NCBI RefSeq assembly: GCF_018598175.1
Contig: NZ_JAHESE010000001.1
Span: forward strand, 1-64,000
Length of the DNA: 64,000 nt
Reading direction: 5' to 3'
Origin: Dawidia cretensis
Lineage (GTDB): Bacteria; Bacteroidota; Bacteroidia; Cytophagales; Cyclobacteriaceae
The position numbers and the translations under genes are program-made. Positions 18,181 through 26,140 of this stretch are shown here, in pieces. A model generated the notes under the pieces. That model was not told where the DNA came from. It was given only the letters and a program-made list of their open reading frames with translations, and made no database searches. Every line of letters begins with the position of its first letter. Within the stretch, counting starts at the first letter, position 1.

Positions 18181-19042
18181 AGGCCACTGGTTGCTGGCGG
18201 CCTTTCTGGTGACAGGTTGCGACCTTATCAAAATGAAAAACGACTCGGGCCGCGCCGCTGAAGACCGGCAGGCTGTGTCGCGCGTAGGCAATACCTATCT
18301 GTACCGCGATGAGCTGGCAGGCTTTATTGCCCCCGGCACCTCGCCACAGGACAGCGCTACACACATCGAGGCGTACATCAACAGCTGGGTGCGCAAGCAG
18401 CTGCTGATCCAGGAAGCCAGCCGCAAGATCGACATCGACGAGGCGGAGGTAGAACGCAAGATCCTGGACTATCGCTACAGCATCATTGCCTACGAATATC
18501 AGACCTATTATATCAAAGAACACCTGGATACTGTCATTGCCAACAGCGAGATCGAAAAGTACTATAAGGACAACATCGACAATTTTATCCTGAAGCAGAA
18601 TATCGTCCAGGCGACGTTCATCAAAGTGCCCAAAAACGCCCCCCGTACAGGAAAAATCAAGGAATTGATCTATTCCAGCCGCGACAAGGACGTGAAGGAA
18701 TTGAAGTCATACTGTCTTAGCTTTTCGGCGGCGTATCACATTTCCGACTCCAGCTGGATGGTGTTTGACGAACTGGTGCGGAATTCGCCTCTGGCGGAGA
18801 TCCCCAATAAAATTCAGTTTTTAAAAACCACACCGTACTACGAAACCTCTGACGATAGCTATCTTTACTTTTTAATGGTGGACCAATACCGGATGTCCGA
18901 CAACATTTCCCCGCTGGAGTTTGTCAAAGACGATATCCGCAACATCATCTTAAACAAGCGCAAGGTAGAGCTGGCCAAACGGCTGGAGGACGAGACGTAT
19001 ACGAAGGCATTAGACCAAAAGGAATTTGAGATTTTTAAGTAA
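18134..19042 (+). CDS. SurA-like chaperone lipoprotein without a recognisable parvulin domain
   Basis: 302 residues. The only usable ATG (18134) lies 47 nt inside the end of the upstream isomerase gene. The signal HWLLAAFLVTGC has a lipobox with its cysteine near residue 29, so it is probably a lipoprotein. The segment from YLYRDELAGF resembles the N-terminal SurA helical domain, with helical sequence beyond it. The parvulin signatures of both neighbours (SHILL, FGYH) are absent, so it probably has chaperone but not isomerase activity. The 47-nt overlap and a 1-nt gap to surA imply tight coupling. The specific role is not known to me. Confidence 0.8.
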   Translation: MEKGSNTLFRNFRRSKGHWLLAAFLVTGCDLIKMKNDSGRAAEDRQAVSRVGNTYLYRDELAGFIAPGTSPQDSATHIEAYINSWVRKQLLIQEASRKIDIDEAEVERKILDYRYSIIAYEYQTYYIKEHLDTVIANSEIEKYYKDNIDNFILKQNIVQATFIKVPKNAPRTGKIKELIYSSRDKDVKELKSYCLSFSAAYHISDSSWMVFDELVRNSPLAEIPNKIQFLKTTPYYETSDDSYLYFLMVDQYRMSDNISPLEFVKDDIRNIILNKRKVELAKRLEDETYTKALDQKEFEIFK

Positions 19043-19043
19043 T

Positions 19044-20405
19044 ATGAACATAGCAGGAATATCGAGGTACGTGACCCTGACGCTGTTTGCCGGCGTCATG
19101 GCCTTTCAGGCTTCGGCACAGGAGAACGAGGAGGCGACAGGCTTTGTGGTAGATGAGATCATCTCCAAAGTAGACAACTACATAGTGTTGAAGTCCGACC
19201 TGGACCGGCTCTACCAGGACCAGCTGACCAACGGCCGCCCGCCCGGACAACAGCTTCGCTGCCAGCTGATGGCGATGCTGATCCGCAATAAACTTATGAT
19301 GGCAAAGGCCGAGATCGACTCGGTCATGGTGTTGGATGCCGAAGTAGACGCTAACACGCAACGCCGTATGGATATGATCCTGTCGCAGTCCGGCCGCTCG
19401 CCCGACGAGCTGGAGGAGCTGTATGGCAAGCCGCTGGAGCAGATCCGCTCGGAACTGCGCGACCAGGTGCGCGAGCAGATGATCGTAAACAAAATGGAAG
19501 GTGTCATGACCGATGGGCTGGTGGTAACGCCGGCTGAAGTGCGTCGTTTCTTTAGCAAGATTCCCAAGGATAGTCTTCCCTACTTCTCTGCTTCCGTAGA
19601 AGTAGCACAGATCGTTAAGATTGCCAAGGTCAGCGAAGACCAAAAGAACATTACGCGCACCGAGCTGGTCGCACTGCGCAACCGCCTGCTGGCAGGTGAA
19701 GATTGGGCCACGCTCGCGAAGAAGTATTCTTCCGACCCCAGTGTGATCACCAACGGTGGTGACATGGGCTGGTCAGGCCGCGGCCGCATGGTGCCCGAGT
19801 ACGAAGCCACGGCGTTTCGGCTCAAGCCGAACGAGATCTCGATGCCCTTCGAGTCACCCTTCGGCTTTCACGTCATGCAGCTGCTCGAGCGCCGGGGGAA
19901 CGAGTACCACTCGCGCCACATCCTGATCTCGCCAAAGCCTTCCGAGTCGGATTTGGCAAAGGCCAGCAAAAACCTGGACAGCATCCGCACGCTGATTGTA
20001 AACGACAGCATCAAGTTCCAGAAGGCTGCGAAAGAATTTTCCGACGATGTAGAGACGAAAGGCAATGGTGGCTTCTTCAGCGACGCCAATGGAGGCATCC
20101 GCCTGATGGTGGACGAGCTCGACCCGGTGGTGTTCTTCAAGCTTGACTCCATGCAGATCGGCGACGTCTCTCACCCCATTGTATACCGCACCGACGACGG
20201 TAAAGATGCCGTGCGTATCTTATTTTACCGTTCGCGCGTCGCCCCACACCAGGCGTCCCTGGAAGCGGACTGGTCGCGGATACAAGACGCTACGTTGAAT
20301 GAGAAAAAGGACCGTATCTTGCAGAAGTGGTTTCAGAAGGCCCGGAAAGATGTCTTTATCAGCATCGACGACGCCTATGATTATTGTGGAATTTTAGATG
20401 AATAA
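19044..20405 (+). CDS. surA: SurA-family periplasmic chaperone/peptidylprolyl isomerase
   Basis: 453 residues from the ATG at 19044, one base after the preceding stop. A signal peptide (VMAFQASA) is followed by a SurA N-terminal domain (VVDEIISKVDNYIVLKSDL, LIRNKLMMAKAE). Two parvulin domains then follow, at about residues 170-280 (EVAQIVKI to FGFHVMQLLERRG) and 282-385 (YHSRHILIS onward). SurA escorts unfolded beta-barrel proteins to the BAM complex. The domain order matches classical SurA. It probably serves the many SusC-type barrels of this organism. Confidence 0.92.
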   Translation: MNIAGISRYVTLTLFAGVMAFQASAQENEEATGFVVDEIISKVDNYIVLKSDLDRLYQDQLTNGRPPGQQLRCQLMAMLIRNKLMMAKAEIDSVMVLDAEVDANTQRRMDMILSQSGRSPDELEELYGKPLEQIRSELRDQVREQMIVNKMEGVMTDGLVVTPAEVRRFFSKIPKDSLPYFSASVEVAQIVKIAKVSEDQKNITRTELVALRNRLLAGEDWATLAKKYSSDPSVITNGGDMGWSGRGRMVPEYEATAFRLKPNEISMPFESPFGFHVMQLLERRGNEYHSRHILISPKPSESDLAKASKNLDSIRTLIVNDSIKFQKAAKEFSDDVETKGNGGFFSDANGGIRLMVDELDPVVFFKLDSMQIGDVSHPIVYRTDDGKDAVRILFYRSRVAPHQASLEADWSRIQDATLNEKKDRILQKWFQKARKDVFISIDDAYDYCGILDE

Positions 20406-20408
20406 CGA

Positions 20409-21374
20409 ATGACGAAGTTTGCCTCTGATGTCGAAGCTGCCGATGCCCTTGCCGCGGCCTATAAGAATTTAAAGTCTGAAATATCAAAGGTCGTTATCGG
20501 CCAGGAAGACGTTGTACACCAGATCCTGACAGCCATCTTTTGTCATGGCCATTCGTTGCTGGTAGGCGTACCAGGGCTCGCCAAGACCCTGTTGGTACAA
20601 ACCATTGCCACCTCGCTCGAGCTGCAGTTCAAGCGGATACAGTTTACGCCCGACCTGATGCCGTCTGACATCGTCGGCGCCGAAACGATGGACAAAGAGC
20701 GCAACTTTAAATTTGTGCGTGGCCCTATCTTCGCCAACATTGTACTCGCCGACGAGATCAACCGTACACCTCCGAAAACACAAGCCGCCCTGCTGGAGTC
20801 CATGCAGGAACATGCTGTGACCATAGCGGGCCAGCGTTACGACCTGCCCGGCCCGTTCTTTGTACTGGCTACGCAGAACCCGATCGAGCAGGAAGGAACC
20901 TACCCGCTACCCGAAGCGCAGCTCGACCGCTTTATGTTTAATATTCAACTGACCTATCCCTCTTTCCGCGAAGAGGTGGAGGTCGTGAAGAATACCACCA
21001 GCGACGAGACACGCCAGGTGAACAAGGTGTTGAACGCTGAGGAGATTGCCTACTTTCAACACCTGGTGCGCCGGGTGAGCATTGTCGATAACGTGATTGA
21101 ATACGCCGTGGGCCTGGTGAATAAAACCCGGCCGGGTGTAGCCGGCGCATCGGCTGTCGCCACCGAGTTTCTCGAGTGGGGAGCCGGACCGCGGGCCTCG
21201 CAGTTCCTGGTGCTCGGCGCCAAGTGCCATGCTTTGCTGAACGGTAAATATTCTCCCGACATCGACGACGTGCGGGCCATCGCCAAACCTGTACTACGCC
21301 ACCGCATCGTACGGAACTTCAAGGCCGAAGCGGAAGGTATCAGCGTCGACGAGCTGATCGAGCGCCTGATCTAA
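20409..21374 (+). CDS. MoxR-family AAA+ ATPase
   Basis: 321 residues. Walker A is GVPGLAKT (53-60), Walker B VLADEINRTPPKTQ, and the sensor region ATQNPIEQEGTYPLPEAQLDRF. The C-terminal lid ends HRIVRNFKAEAEGISVDEL. MoxR ATPases are chaperones that usually act with VWA/DUF58 proteins. None is encoded next to this gene; the next gene downstream lies on the other strand. It starts 3 nt after surA and is the last gene of the forward operon, an arrangement common in Bacteroidota. Confidence 0.93.
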   Translation: MTKFASDVEAADALAAAYKNLKSEISKVVIGQEDVVHQILTAIFCHGHSLLVGVPGLAKTLLVQTIATSLELQFKRIQFTPDLMPSDIVGAETMDKERNFKFVRGPIFANIVLADEINRTPPKTQAALLESMQEHAVTIAGQRYDLPGPFFVLATQNPIEQEGTYPLPEAQLDRFMFNIQLTYPSFREEVEVVKNTTSDETRQVNKVLNAEEIAYFQHLVRRVSIVDNVIEYAVGLVNKTRPGVAGASAVATEFLEWGAGPRASQFLVLGAKCHALLNGKYSPDIDDVRAIAKPVLRHRIVRNFKAEAEGISVDELIERLI

Positions 21375-21386
21375 TCCCTGGCCTTA

Positions 21387-22817
21387 TTACCGGACCAAGT
21401 CGAGCAGCCCCATGCGGCGCATCTGGCGGAAGAATAACTTTTCCGCCACATCATCATCTTTGATGTGGTATCGCGCGCCGATATATTTTACAATTTTTCC
21501 GTCTTCGATTACCGGTACAATCGTAGAGTCGACCCAATAGTGCGATCCATCCTTCCTGCGATTTTTGATGATGCCATGAAATGCATTGCCGGCTTTAATC
21601 TCCACCCACATCTGCCGGAAGATCTCTTTGGGCATATCCGGATGACGAATCAAATTATGCGGTTTGCCGATTAGCTCTTCCTGCGAATATTGCGCGAGCT
21701 CACAAAACTTGTCGTTGGCAAACAGGATGGTGCCGAATACGTCTGACTCTGACAAGATGGTTGTAAGCCCCAGTACTTTTTCGCGTGCTTCCAGCGCGTG
21801 GCGAATCACGGTATTGCGTTCCAGCTGACGACTCATTTGTTCCTGAATAGCCTGGATCTCTTCCATGTTCTGGCGCATCTCCTCCTCCTGGCTGCGCAGC
21901 TCTTCGGTCTGGCGCTGCGAGGCCTCCAGCAGTGTGCGCACGTGGTCGTTGGTCTTCATGGATTGGATCACGGAAGAGAAAGCTTCTGCTGCTTTTTCTA
22001 AAAACTTCACCGCGTTATTACTCAGCTTTTTGAACGAAGCAATCTCGAGCACGCCGTTTACCTGGTCGTTGGTCTTGAGCGGCACAATGGCGATAAATCC
22101 CGGTGCACCCGTGCCCAGCCCGGACGTGATGCGGATATAATCTTTCGGTACCTGATGTAGTACGATGGTTTCTTTTTCAAAGTAACACTGCCCCACCAAT
22201 CCTTCACCGGGTGCAATGGTTTTGGTCATGTGTTTTTTTCGTTCGTAGGCATAGCACGCGGCCAGGGTTAGCACCGGTTCTTCGTCGGGTTGTTCCTGCA
22301 AGAAGAAGATCGAGCCCTGGTTTCCGTCAACATACTTTACCAGGAACCGAACGACATCGTCGGCCAGATGGCTCAGGTCGGTGGTGGCGCGCAGCAGCTC
22401 GCCGAAGCTTGCCAGGCCGCGCGTCTCCCATGTGCGCCGCGCTTCTTCTTCTTTCTCGGCCATCAATTTGGTCTTGTAGCCGTCGAGCTGTGCGGCGATC
22501 TTACGATCGTTAAAATCATTGGATACTTGTGCGCGCATGTCGCCCCGGTCGAGGCTGCCGATAAAGTCGTCGAGCATGAACCATTGTTTCCGGTCGTTGT
22601 CGATCTGCTGTGCAAACCGCTCCTCACTGCGGGTGATTTTCCGGCCCGCCAGGAAGGCTCCTGCGGCGCATACGGCGGGAGTGGCAATGGCCAGTCCGTT
22701 GGCCGCGGTTTTTCCCCAGGTGTTGTGACTTTCTCCCAGGCGTTGTGCCACTAGCAGCAGCGGACAAAGCATGCCGATGGCAAGACCGATGACGGCCCAT
22801 TTTTGTTCTGTTTTCAT
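21387..22817 (-). CDS. Membrane-anchored GAF-PAS signalling protein without an output domain
   Basis: 476 residues. Two hydrophobic helices at about 9-26 and 36-58 anchor it in the membrane. A GAF domain follows at about 130-270 (LSHLADDVVRFLVKYVDGNQ, GEGLVGQCYFEKETIVLHQVP), then a Glu/Gln-rich coiled coil (about 285-335), then a C-terminal PAS domain of the Aer type (GTILFANDKFCELAQYSQEE, NLIRHPDMPKEIFRQMW, KDGSHYWVDSTIVPV). No kinase, HAMP, MCP or cyclase domain is present, so it must signal through a partner. Bacteroidota homologues are often annotated as PAS domain S-box proteins. A perfect 8-bp hairpin lies 4 nt upstream of the ATG. Confidence 0.88.
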   Translation of the reverse strand: MKTEQKWAVIGLAIGMLCPLLLVAQRLGESHNTWGKTAANGLAIATPAVCAAGAFLAGRKITRSEERFAQQIDNDRKQWFMLDDFIGSLDRGDMRAQVSNDFNDRKIAAQLDGYKTKLMAEKEEEARRTWETRGLASFGELLRATTDLSHLADDVVRFLVKYVDGNQGSIFFLQEQPDEEPVLTLAACYAYERKKHMTKTIAPGEGLVGQCYFEKETIVLHQVPKDYIRITSGLGTGAPGFIAIVPLKTNDQVNGVLEIASFKKLSNNAVKFLEKAAEAFSSVIQSMKTNDHVRTLLEASQRQTEELRSQEEEMRQNMEEIQAIQEQMSRQLERNTVIRHALEAREKVLGLTTILSESDVFGTILFANDKFCELAQYSQEELIGKPHNLIRHPDMPKEIFRQMWVEIKAGNAFHGIIKNRRKDGSHYWVDSTIVPVIEDGKIVKYIGARYHIKDDDVAEKLFFRQMRRMGLLDLVR

Positions 22818-22820
22818 ATA

Positions 22821-22840
22821 CGTTCCTGACTACAGGAACG
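22821..22840 (-). promoter_or_regulatory. Perfect hairpin just before the GAF-PAS start codon
   Basis: CGTTCCTG (22821-22828) and CAGGAACG (22833-22840) are perfect inverted repeats with a 4-nt loop, ending 4 nt before the ATG at 22817. It could be an operator or an RNA hairpin that controls initiation. Confidence 0.45.
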
Positions 22841-22912
22841 AAGTACCGATTTTCCCGTAGTGCAGGAGTTGATAAACATTATTCAGTAACATGATAAATA
22901 TCAGGAATGGAA

Positions 22913-22925
22913 CAGTGTGAGTGTG
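22913..22925. repeat. Dispersed 13-mer CAGTGTGAGTGTG, copy 1
   Basis: This 13-mer recurs exactly at 26141-26153 and is followed in both places by more GTGTGA units. It lies between two reverse-strand genes, beside the terminator hairpin at 22929-23000. Confidence 0.6.
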
Positions 22926-22928
22926 CAA

Positions 22929-23000
22929 AAACAGTGTGAAGTGTGAGAGCGGACGGCGTTCTTTCTTTTCTTCGCTCTCGCTCTCACGCTCTCACTGTTT
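22929..23000 (-). terminator. Long hairpin and T tract at the end of the methyltransferase-lyase gene
   Basis: AAACAGTG (22929-22936) pairs with CACTGTTT (22993-23000). An inner GAGAGCG (22945-22951) can pair with any of three overlapping CGCTCTC copies (22973-22993). Read on the reverse strand, the hairpin begins at the stop codon and ends in a run of T, as an intrinsic terminator would. Confidence 0.55.
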
Positions 23001-24306
23001 AATCGCGGTAGTCGGGAATGTTGCACAAAAATACTTCGGTGATCAGCAACGGGTGGCCGCGCATGTGGAAGATAGAGCGGCGCGCCCATAGCTGGGATAC
23101 ACGACTGCTCTTTTCGACCTCGGCCTTGAAGAAGTGCGAGTGTACGAGTACATCAAACAATAGCTCGTCATTTCCGGTGACGCGTTTGACTTCGAAGCCA
23201 CTGCGGGTAACGTTTGGGTTATTATAGAGTAGAGTTTCACCGATCGGGCGATTGCCGAGGTTGTCCAGCGCCTCCTGGCAGGCGCGGTACGTTGTCTCGG
23301 GCATCGTCACGCGGGCATAAACCAGCGGATCTTCGACATTGCCTAAATACGTTTCGCGCACATAGCCATCGGAGCAGGTATAGCACTGCAACGCAGAGAT
23401 TTCGTCAGCATACATGGGCTTGATGGACTGATCGCAAACGCTCACGGCAAAATTGCTACACACACGCTTTAACGCATGACTCAATACAAATGGCTTGTAG
23501 AGCCACGCGCGCAGCACGGGCGGCACAATATCGGCCGGCATGGTCGCGATGCTTTCCCAGTGGCCCAATTCGCCGCGGTAGTCGCGGGCAAAGGGCTTCA
23601 CGGCAACAAGGCCTACGCGCTCGCGGCCGTCCATGCGAATGCCCGATGGCAACTCGCCTTCTTCTTCGCCAAAGTAGCGCACCTCGCGAATGGTAAAGCC
23701 AGCGTTCTGGAACGCCCACGTCAGATCGTCAGCATCCACGTGGTGGATTTGGTTGGGCAGGTGGCTATAGATGGCGGGGTCGTGGCTGTAGTGGGCTACA
23801 TCGTCGATATACCCGGCCCAGCGTACGCCCTGGCGACGGCGCTCTTCGTAAACGGGTATAAATGCTTTGACGTGGTCGATGTACGGTGTGAACGATACGA
23901 TAAAAACTTCGCCGCCGGGAATGAGCCAGTCATATACCTTGCGGGCACCCGTTTCAATCTCTTCACCATTCAGGAACGGCAGCACCTGCGACATGTAAAC
24001 AGCACTGAGCGATTCCCGCTCCCTGTCAAAATGAGGAAAGCGACCATGCATAGTTTTCAAATGTGGTTGTAATACATCACCGACAGTATCGCGAATGGCC
24101 TGCAGGTGGCTATCGTCAATGTCGACGGCGACGACATGGGCACCCGTCAACAACGCGGGCAACGTGGCTACGCCATAAGCAGCGCCAATATCCATCACGG
24201 GATGGGTAGCCTTAGAGGCGGCGTTAACAAAGGCTTTTCCGAAAGACGTGAGAGTGTAGGTAAACCCTCTTTTGTTTTGGGTAGAGATGGCTGTTTGGAT
24301 TTTCAT
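22999..24306 (-). CDS. SAM-dependent methyltransferase fused to a chorismate-lyase (UbiC-like) domain
   Basis: 435 residues from the ATG at 24306 (MKIQTAISTQ). The N-terminal half is a class I methyltransferase: motif I VMDIGAAYG (37-45), acidic end of beta-2 VVAVDID (58-64), motif IV/post region VYMSQVLPFL and WLIPGGEVFIVSF. The C-terminal half (about 265-435) follows E. coli UbiC segment by segment: YVRETYLGN like YWLREILLC, DPLVYARVTMPETT like EPWLAGRTVVPVST, LGNRPIGETLLYNN like LGKTPLGRYLFTSS, and LWARRSIF..PLLITEVFL like LWGRRSRL..PLLLTELFL. The Arg and Glu used by UbiC catalysis are retained. UbiC converts chorismate to 4-hydroxybenzoate and pyruvate. The methyl acceptor is unknown, and no quinone or pigment genes lie nearby. 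Confidence 0.82.
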   Translation of the reverse strand: MKIQTAISTQNKRGFTYTLTSFGKAFVNAASKATHPVMDIGAAYGVATLPALLTGAHVVAVDIDDSHLQAIRDTVGDVLQPHLKTMHGRFPHFDRERESLSAVYMSQVLPFLNGEEIETGARKVYDWLIPGGEVFIVSFTPYIDHVKAFIPVYEERRRQGVRWAGYIDDVAHYSHDPAIYSHLPNQIHHVDADDLTWAFQNAGFTIREVRYFGEEEGELPSGIRMDGRERVGLVAVKPFARDYRGELGHWESIATMPADIVPPVLRAWLYKPFVLSHALKRVCSNFAVSVCDQSIKPMYADEISALQCYTCSDGYVRETYLGNVEDPLVYARVTMPETTYRACQEALDNLGNRPIGETLLYNNPNVTRSGFEVKRVTGNDELLFDVLVHSHFFKAEVEKSSRVSQLWARRSIFHMRGHPLLITEVFLCNIPDYRD

Positions 24307-24366
24307 ACGGTAGGTAGGGTAAGTTGAGACAATACAAAAACATACTAACAACAAAGCCTGAAAAGG

Positions 24367-24392
24367 CAGCAGGGGCCCCTAGGCCCCTGCTG
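24367..24392 (-). terminator. Strong palindromic terminator downstream of the STAS-like gene
   Basis: CAGCAGGGGCC (24367-24377) pairs perfectly with GGCCCCTGCTG (24382-24392) around a CCTA loop. On the reverse strand TTTT follows closely. It lies 11 nt after the stop of the gene ending at 24404. Confidence 0.75.
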
Positions 24393-24403
24393 AGTAACAA
24401 ATC

Positions 24404-24853
24404 TTATTTAAGAGCCGCCGCAACCGGCTTCAGGTTCCGGAACCATTCCTTGGCATCTTCTATTTTGCCAAAGAACTCGACGGTCATGACACCCTCCTTG
24501 ATTTCATCCTCTTTGGCCGCCGATTTTGCGGCGTAGCCCTTCACGGAACGAACAGCGAAAACGTTTTCCGGCAGTACAAAAGCGACGTGATTAATGCCGG
24601 CCTTCAGTGCACGCGGGTTCCATTCCTCCGCTACCCACTGAATGTCTTTTTCGGGCTGCACGGCGTGCTTGCTGGTGTCGGCGAGCCACAGCAGCCGCGC
24701 GTGGCTCTTTTTCTTCTCAATGAGGTGTGTGAGTCCTTTGTCTAAAAATGCCTTGAATTGATCCGAGGACATAAAATCAGTAAAGGATGCCGTGATGCAG
24801 GGCACGGTAGGGTCGTACTCAATAGTACCGTTCTTTTCTACGACAAGTTTCAT
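24404..24853 (-). CDS. Small STAS/SpoIIAA-like protein of unknown function
   Basis: 149 residues, soluble, no signal peptide. The layout (short N-terminal strands, LLWLADTSKHAV in the middle, HVAFVLPENVFAVRSVKGY, then TVEFFGKIEDAKEWF) resembles the SpoIIAA-like/STAS fold proteins common in Bacteroidota. It lacks a clear phosphorylatable serine motif. The C-terminal pattern, a strand followed by an amphipathic helix ending in W(F/L), is typical of that group. It is probably monocistronic, with its own terminator. Confidence 0.6.
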   Translation of the reverse strand: MKLVVEKNGTIEYDPTVPCITASFTDFMSSDQFKAFLDKGLTHLIEKKKSHARLLWLADTSKHAVQPEKDIQWVAEEWNPRALKAGINHVAFVLPENVFAVRSVKGYAAKSAAKEDEIKEGVMTVEFFGKIEDAKEWFRNLKPVAAALK

Positions 24854-25357
24854 ACAATGTCAAAAGGGGTTAATTGTGGTTAAAATTTTTTGATTGATCG
24901 TTTCGACCGGCTACAAATACATTTCACCGGGTCGTTAAAATAAAGTTGCTTTTAATACTTATACCAAACATTTGTATTTCATACACATCCATACATGATA
25001 CTCGACTGTAAGTCTTTTGTTCTGAATAGTACAATTGTACCATCCGGAGTAGTACAATTGTACTACATGCAACGGTTTCCAGTCGTTCGCGCATCGCCTG
25101 GGGTATACGCGACTGGGTAAAAAAACCTGGATTTTTGACAAAATGACTAAAAAACTAACCTCACCGCGTCAACGGAGTGCATATTTGCTGAACTGAGGTT
25201 AACACAGCCGCCATACCGGTACAATAGGGGTACTGTACCTTATTTATCCGGTACGAAAAGACCTGCCGGTCCTTCCGTGTCCGGCAACAGTCAAGGCCTT
25301 TCCCGGGGCAGTCGTGCAGGAAGTACGCACGGTATAATTATTTGTATATTCTGACGT
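24854..25357. other. 500-nt intergenic region dense in palindromes
   Basis: No credible gene. It separates the divergent genes at 24853 (reverse) and 25358 (forward). It contains two copies of GTACAATTGTAC (25029-25040, 25052-25063), an inverted pair TAACCTCA/TGAGGTTA (25156-25163, 25194-25201) and an inverted pair GGTACA/TGTACC (25218-25223, 25234-25239). The pattern suits a regulatory region for one or both flanking genes. Confidence 0.6.
25029..25063. promoter_or_regulatory. Twin 12-bp palindromes GTACAATTGTAC, candidate operator
   Basis: The perfect palindrome GTACAATTGTAC occurs at 25029-25040 and again at 25052-25063, with starts 23 bp apart (about two helical turns). The second copy extends to AGTACAATTGTACT. 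The spacing suits cooperative binding by a dimeric repressor or activator. Confidence 0.5.
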
Positions 25358-25585
25358 ATGGAGCGTTACAAAAATCTGCAAGGCAACTCCGGCATTGCGT
25401 CTTATCGCATTGGACGCGACTCGATCATTGTAGCATTCCGTACCGGCGCCACGTACAAGTATAATTATGCCGTTACCGGCAAAGAGCATATTCAAAACAT
25501 GAAGATTCTTGCACGAGAGGGAAGAGGCCTAAGCACCTATATCAGCCGCTATGTGAAAGATCGTTATGCAGAACAATTGTCATAA
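25358..25585 (+). CDS. Small KTSC-like domain protein
   Basis: 75 residues. The pattern SYRIGRDSIIVAFRTGATYKYNY, followed by a helix and ending GRGLSTYISRYVKDRY, follows the KTSC domain (F..G..Y.Y..V, then S.G..(Y/F)I...Y). The function of the domain is not established; it occurs in small proteins and next to lysyl-tRNA-synthetase-like or nuclease domains. No signal peptide. The large palindrome-rich interval upstream suggests regulated expression. Confidence 0.55.
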   Translation: MERYKNLQGNSGIASYRIGRDSIIVAFRTGATYKYNYAVTGKEHIQNMKILAREGRGLSTYISRYVKDRYAEQLS

Positions 25586-25774
25586 GTGTGCACGTATGCT
25601 GCACGCTGCTCAAAGAAATATAATGCTGCATTTGACACTATCTGTATAATCCTTAACTTGAATTAAGATTTGCTATAAGCCCGTTTATAGTATCTCCCAC
25701 AAGCATGGCTGCCGTGGACCAGAAGTGTACCCATTGGCCGCTGGCGTGTATTTGACATATCTGTCCCCCCCGAC

Positions 25775-26095
25775 ATGCATAAACACCCAACGACAACGGC
25801 ACCGGCAAACGTCGAGATCCTGCTGGCGATTCAATACCGGCGAGTACTCTCATTCCATTATGAGGGATTTCACCGGCTGGTAGAGCCGTACTGCTATGGC
25901 TTATCCCCTACCGGTACGCAAGTGCTGTGGTGTTTTCAACATGGTGGCGGCAACGCGACGCGCACGTTTGACTGGCTATTGGTAGACCTCAGCCACGTCC
26001 GGAATATTGCGATCGTGGATAAACATTTCTCCCGACTCCGCGACGGGTATGACCGCGCCAACATTGGCATAGACCGTGTCTTCTCCCAGATCTGA
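25775..26095 (+). CDS. Stand-alone WYL-like domain protein
   Basis: 106 residues. It matches the WYL sensor pattern: an N-terminal helix with ILLAIQYRRVLSFHYEG, then RLVEPYCYGL, a strand with VLWCFQHGGG, the segment WLLVDLSHVRNIAIVDKHF and the tail SRLRDGYDRAN. WYL domains bind nucleic acids or nucleotides and normally follow a helix-turn-helix; none is present here. Stand-alone WYL proteins often act as accessory regulators, but the target is unknown. It lies 100 nt before an AraC regulator on the same strand. Confidence 0.6.
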   Translation: MHKHPTTTAPANVEILLAIQYRRVLSFHYEGFHRLVEPYCYGLSPTGTQVLWCFQHGGGNATRTFDWLLVDLSHVRNIAIVDKHFSRLRDGYDRANIGIDRVFSQI

Positions 26096-26140
26096 TTCGC
26101 AAAAATCCACCCGAAGTCGTATTATAGCACCCCGGAAAAT

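Noticed and set aside
24959-25141. 60-codon reverse frame in the palindrome-rich intergenic region
   Set aside because: It runs through the twin palindromes, has no plausible start context and no family resemblance, so the region is better read as regulatory.
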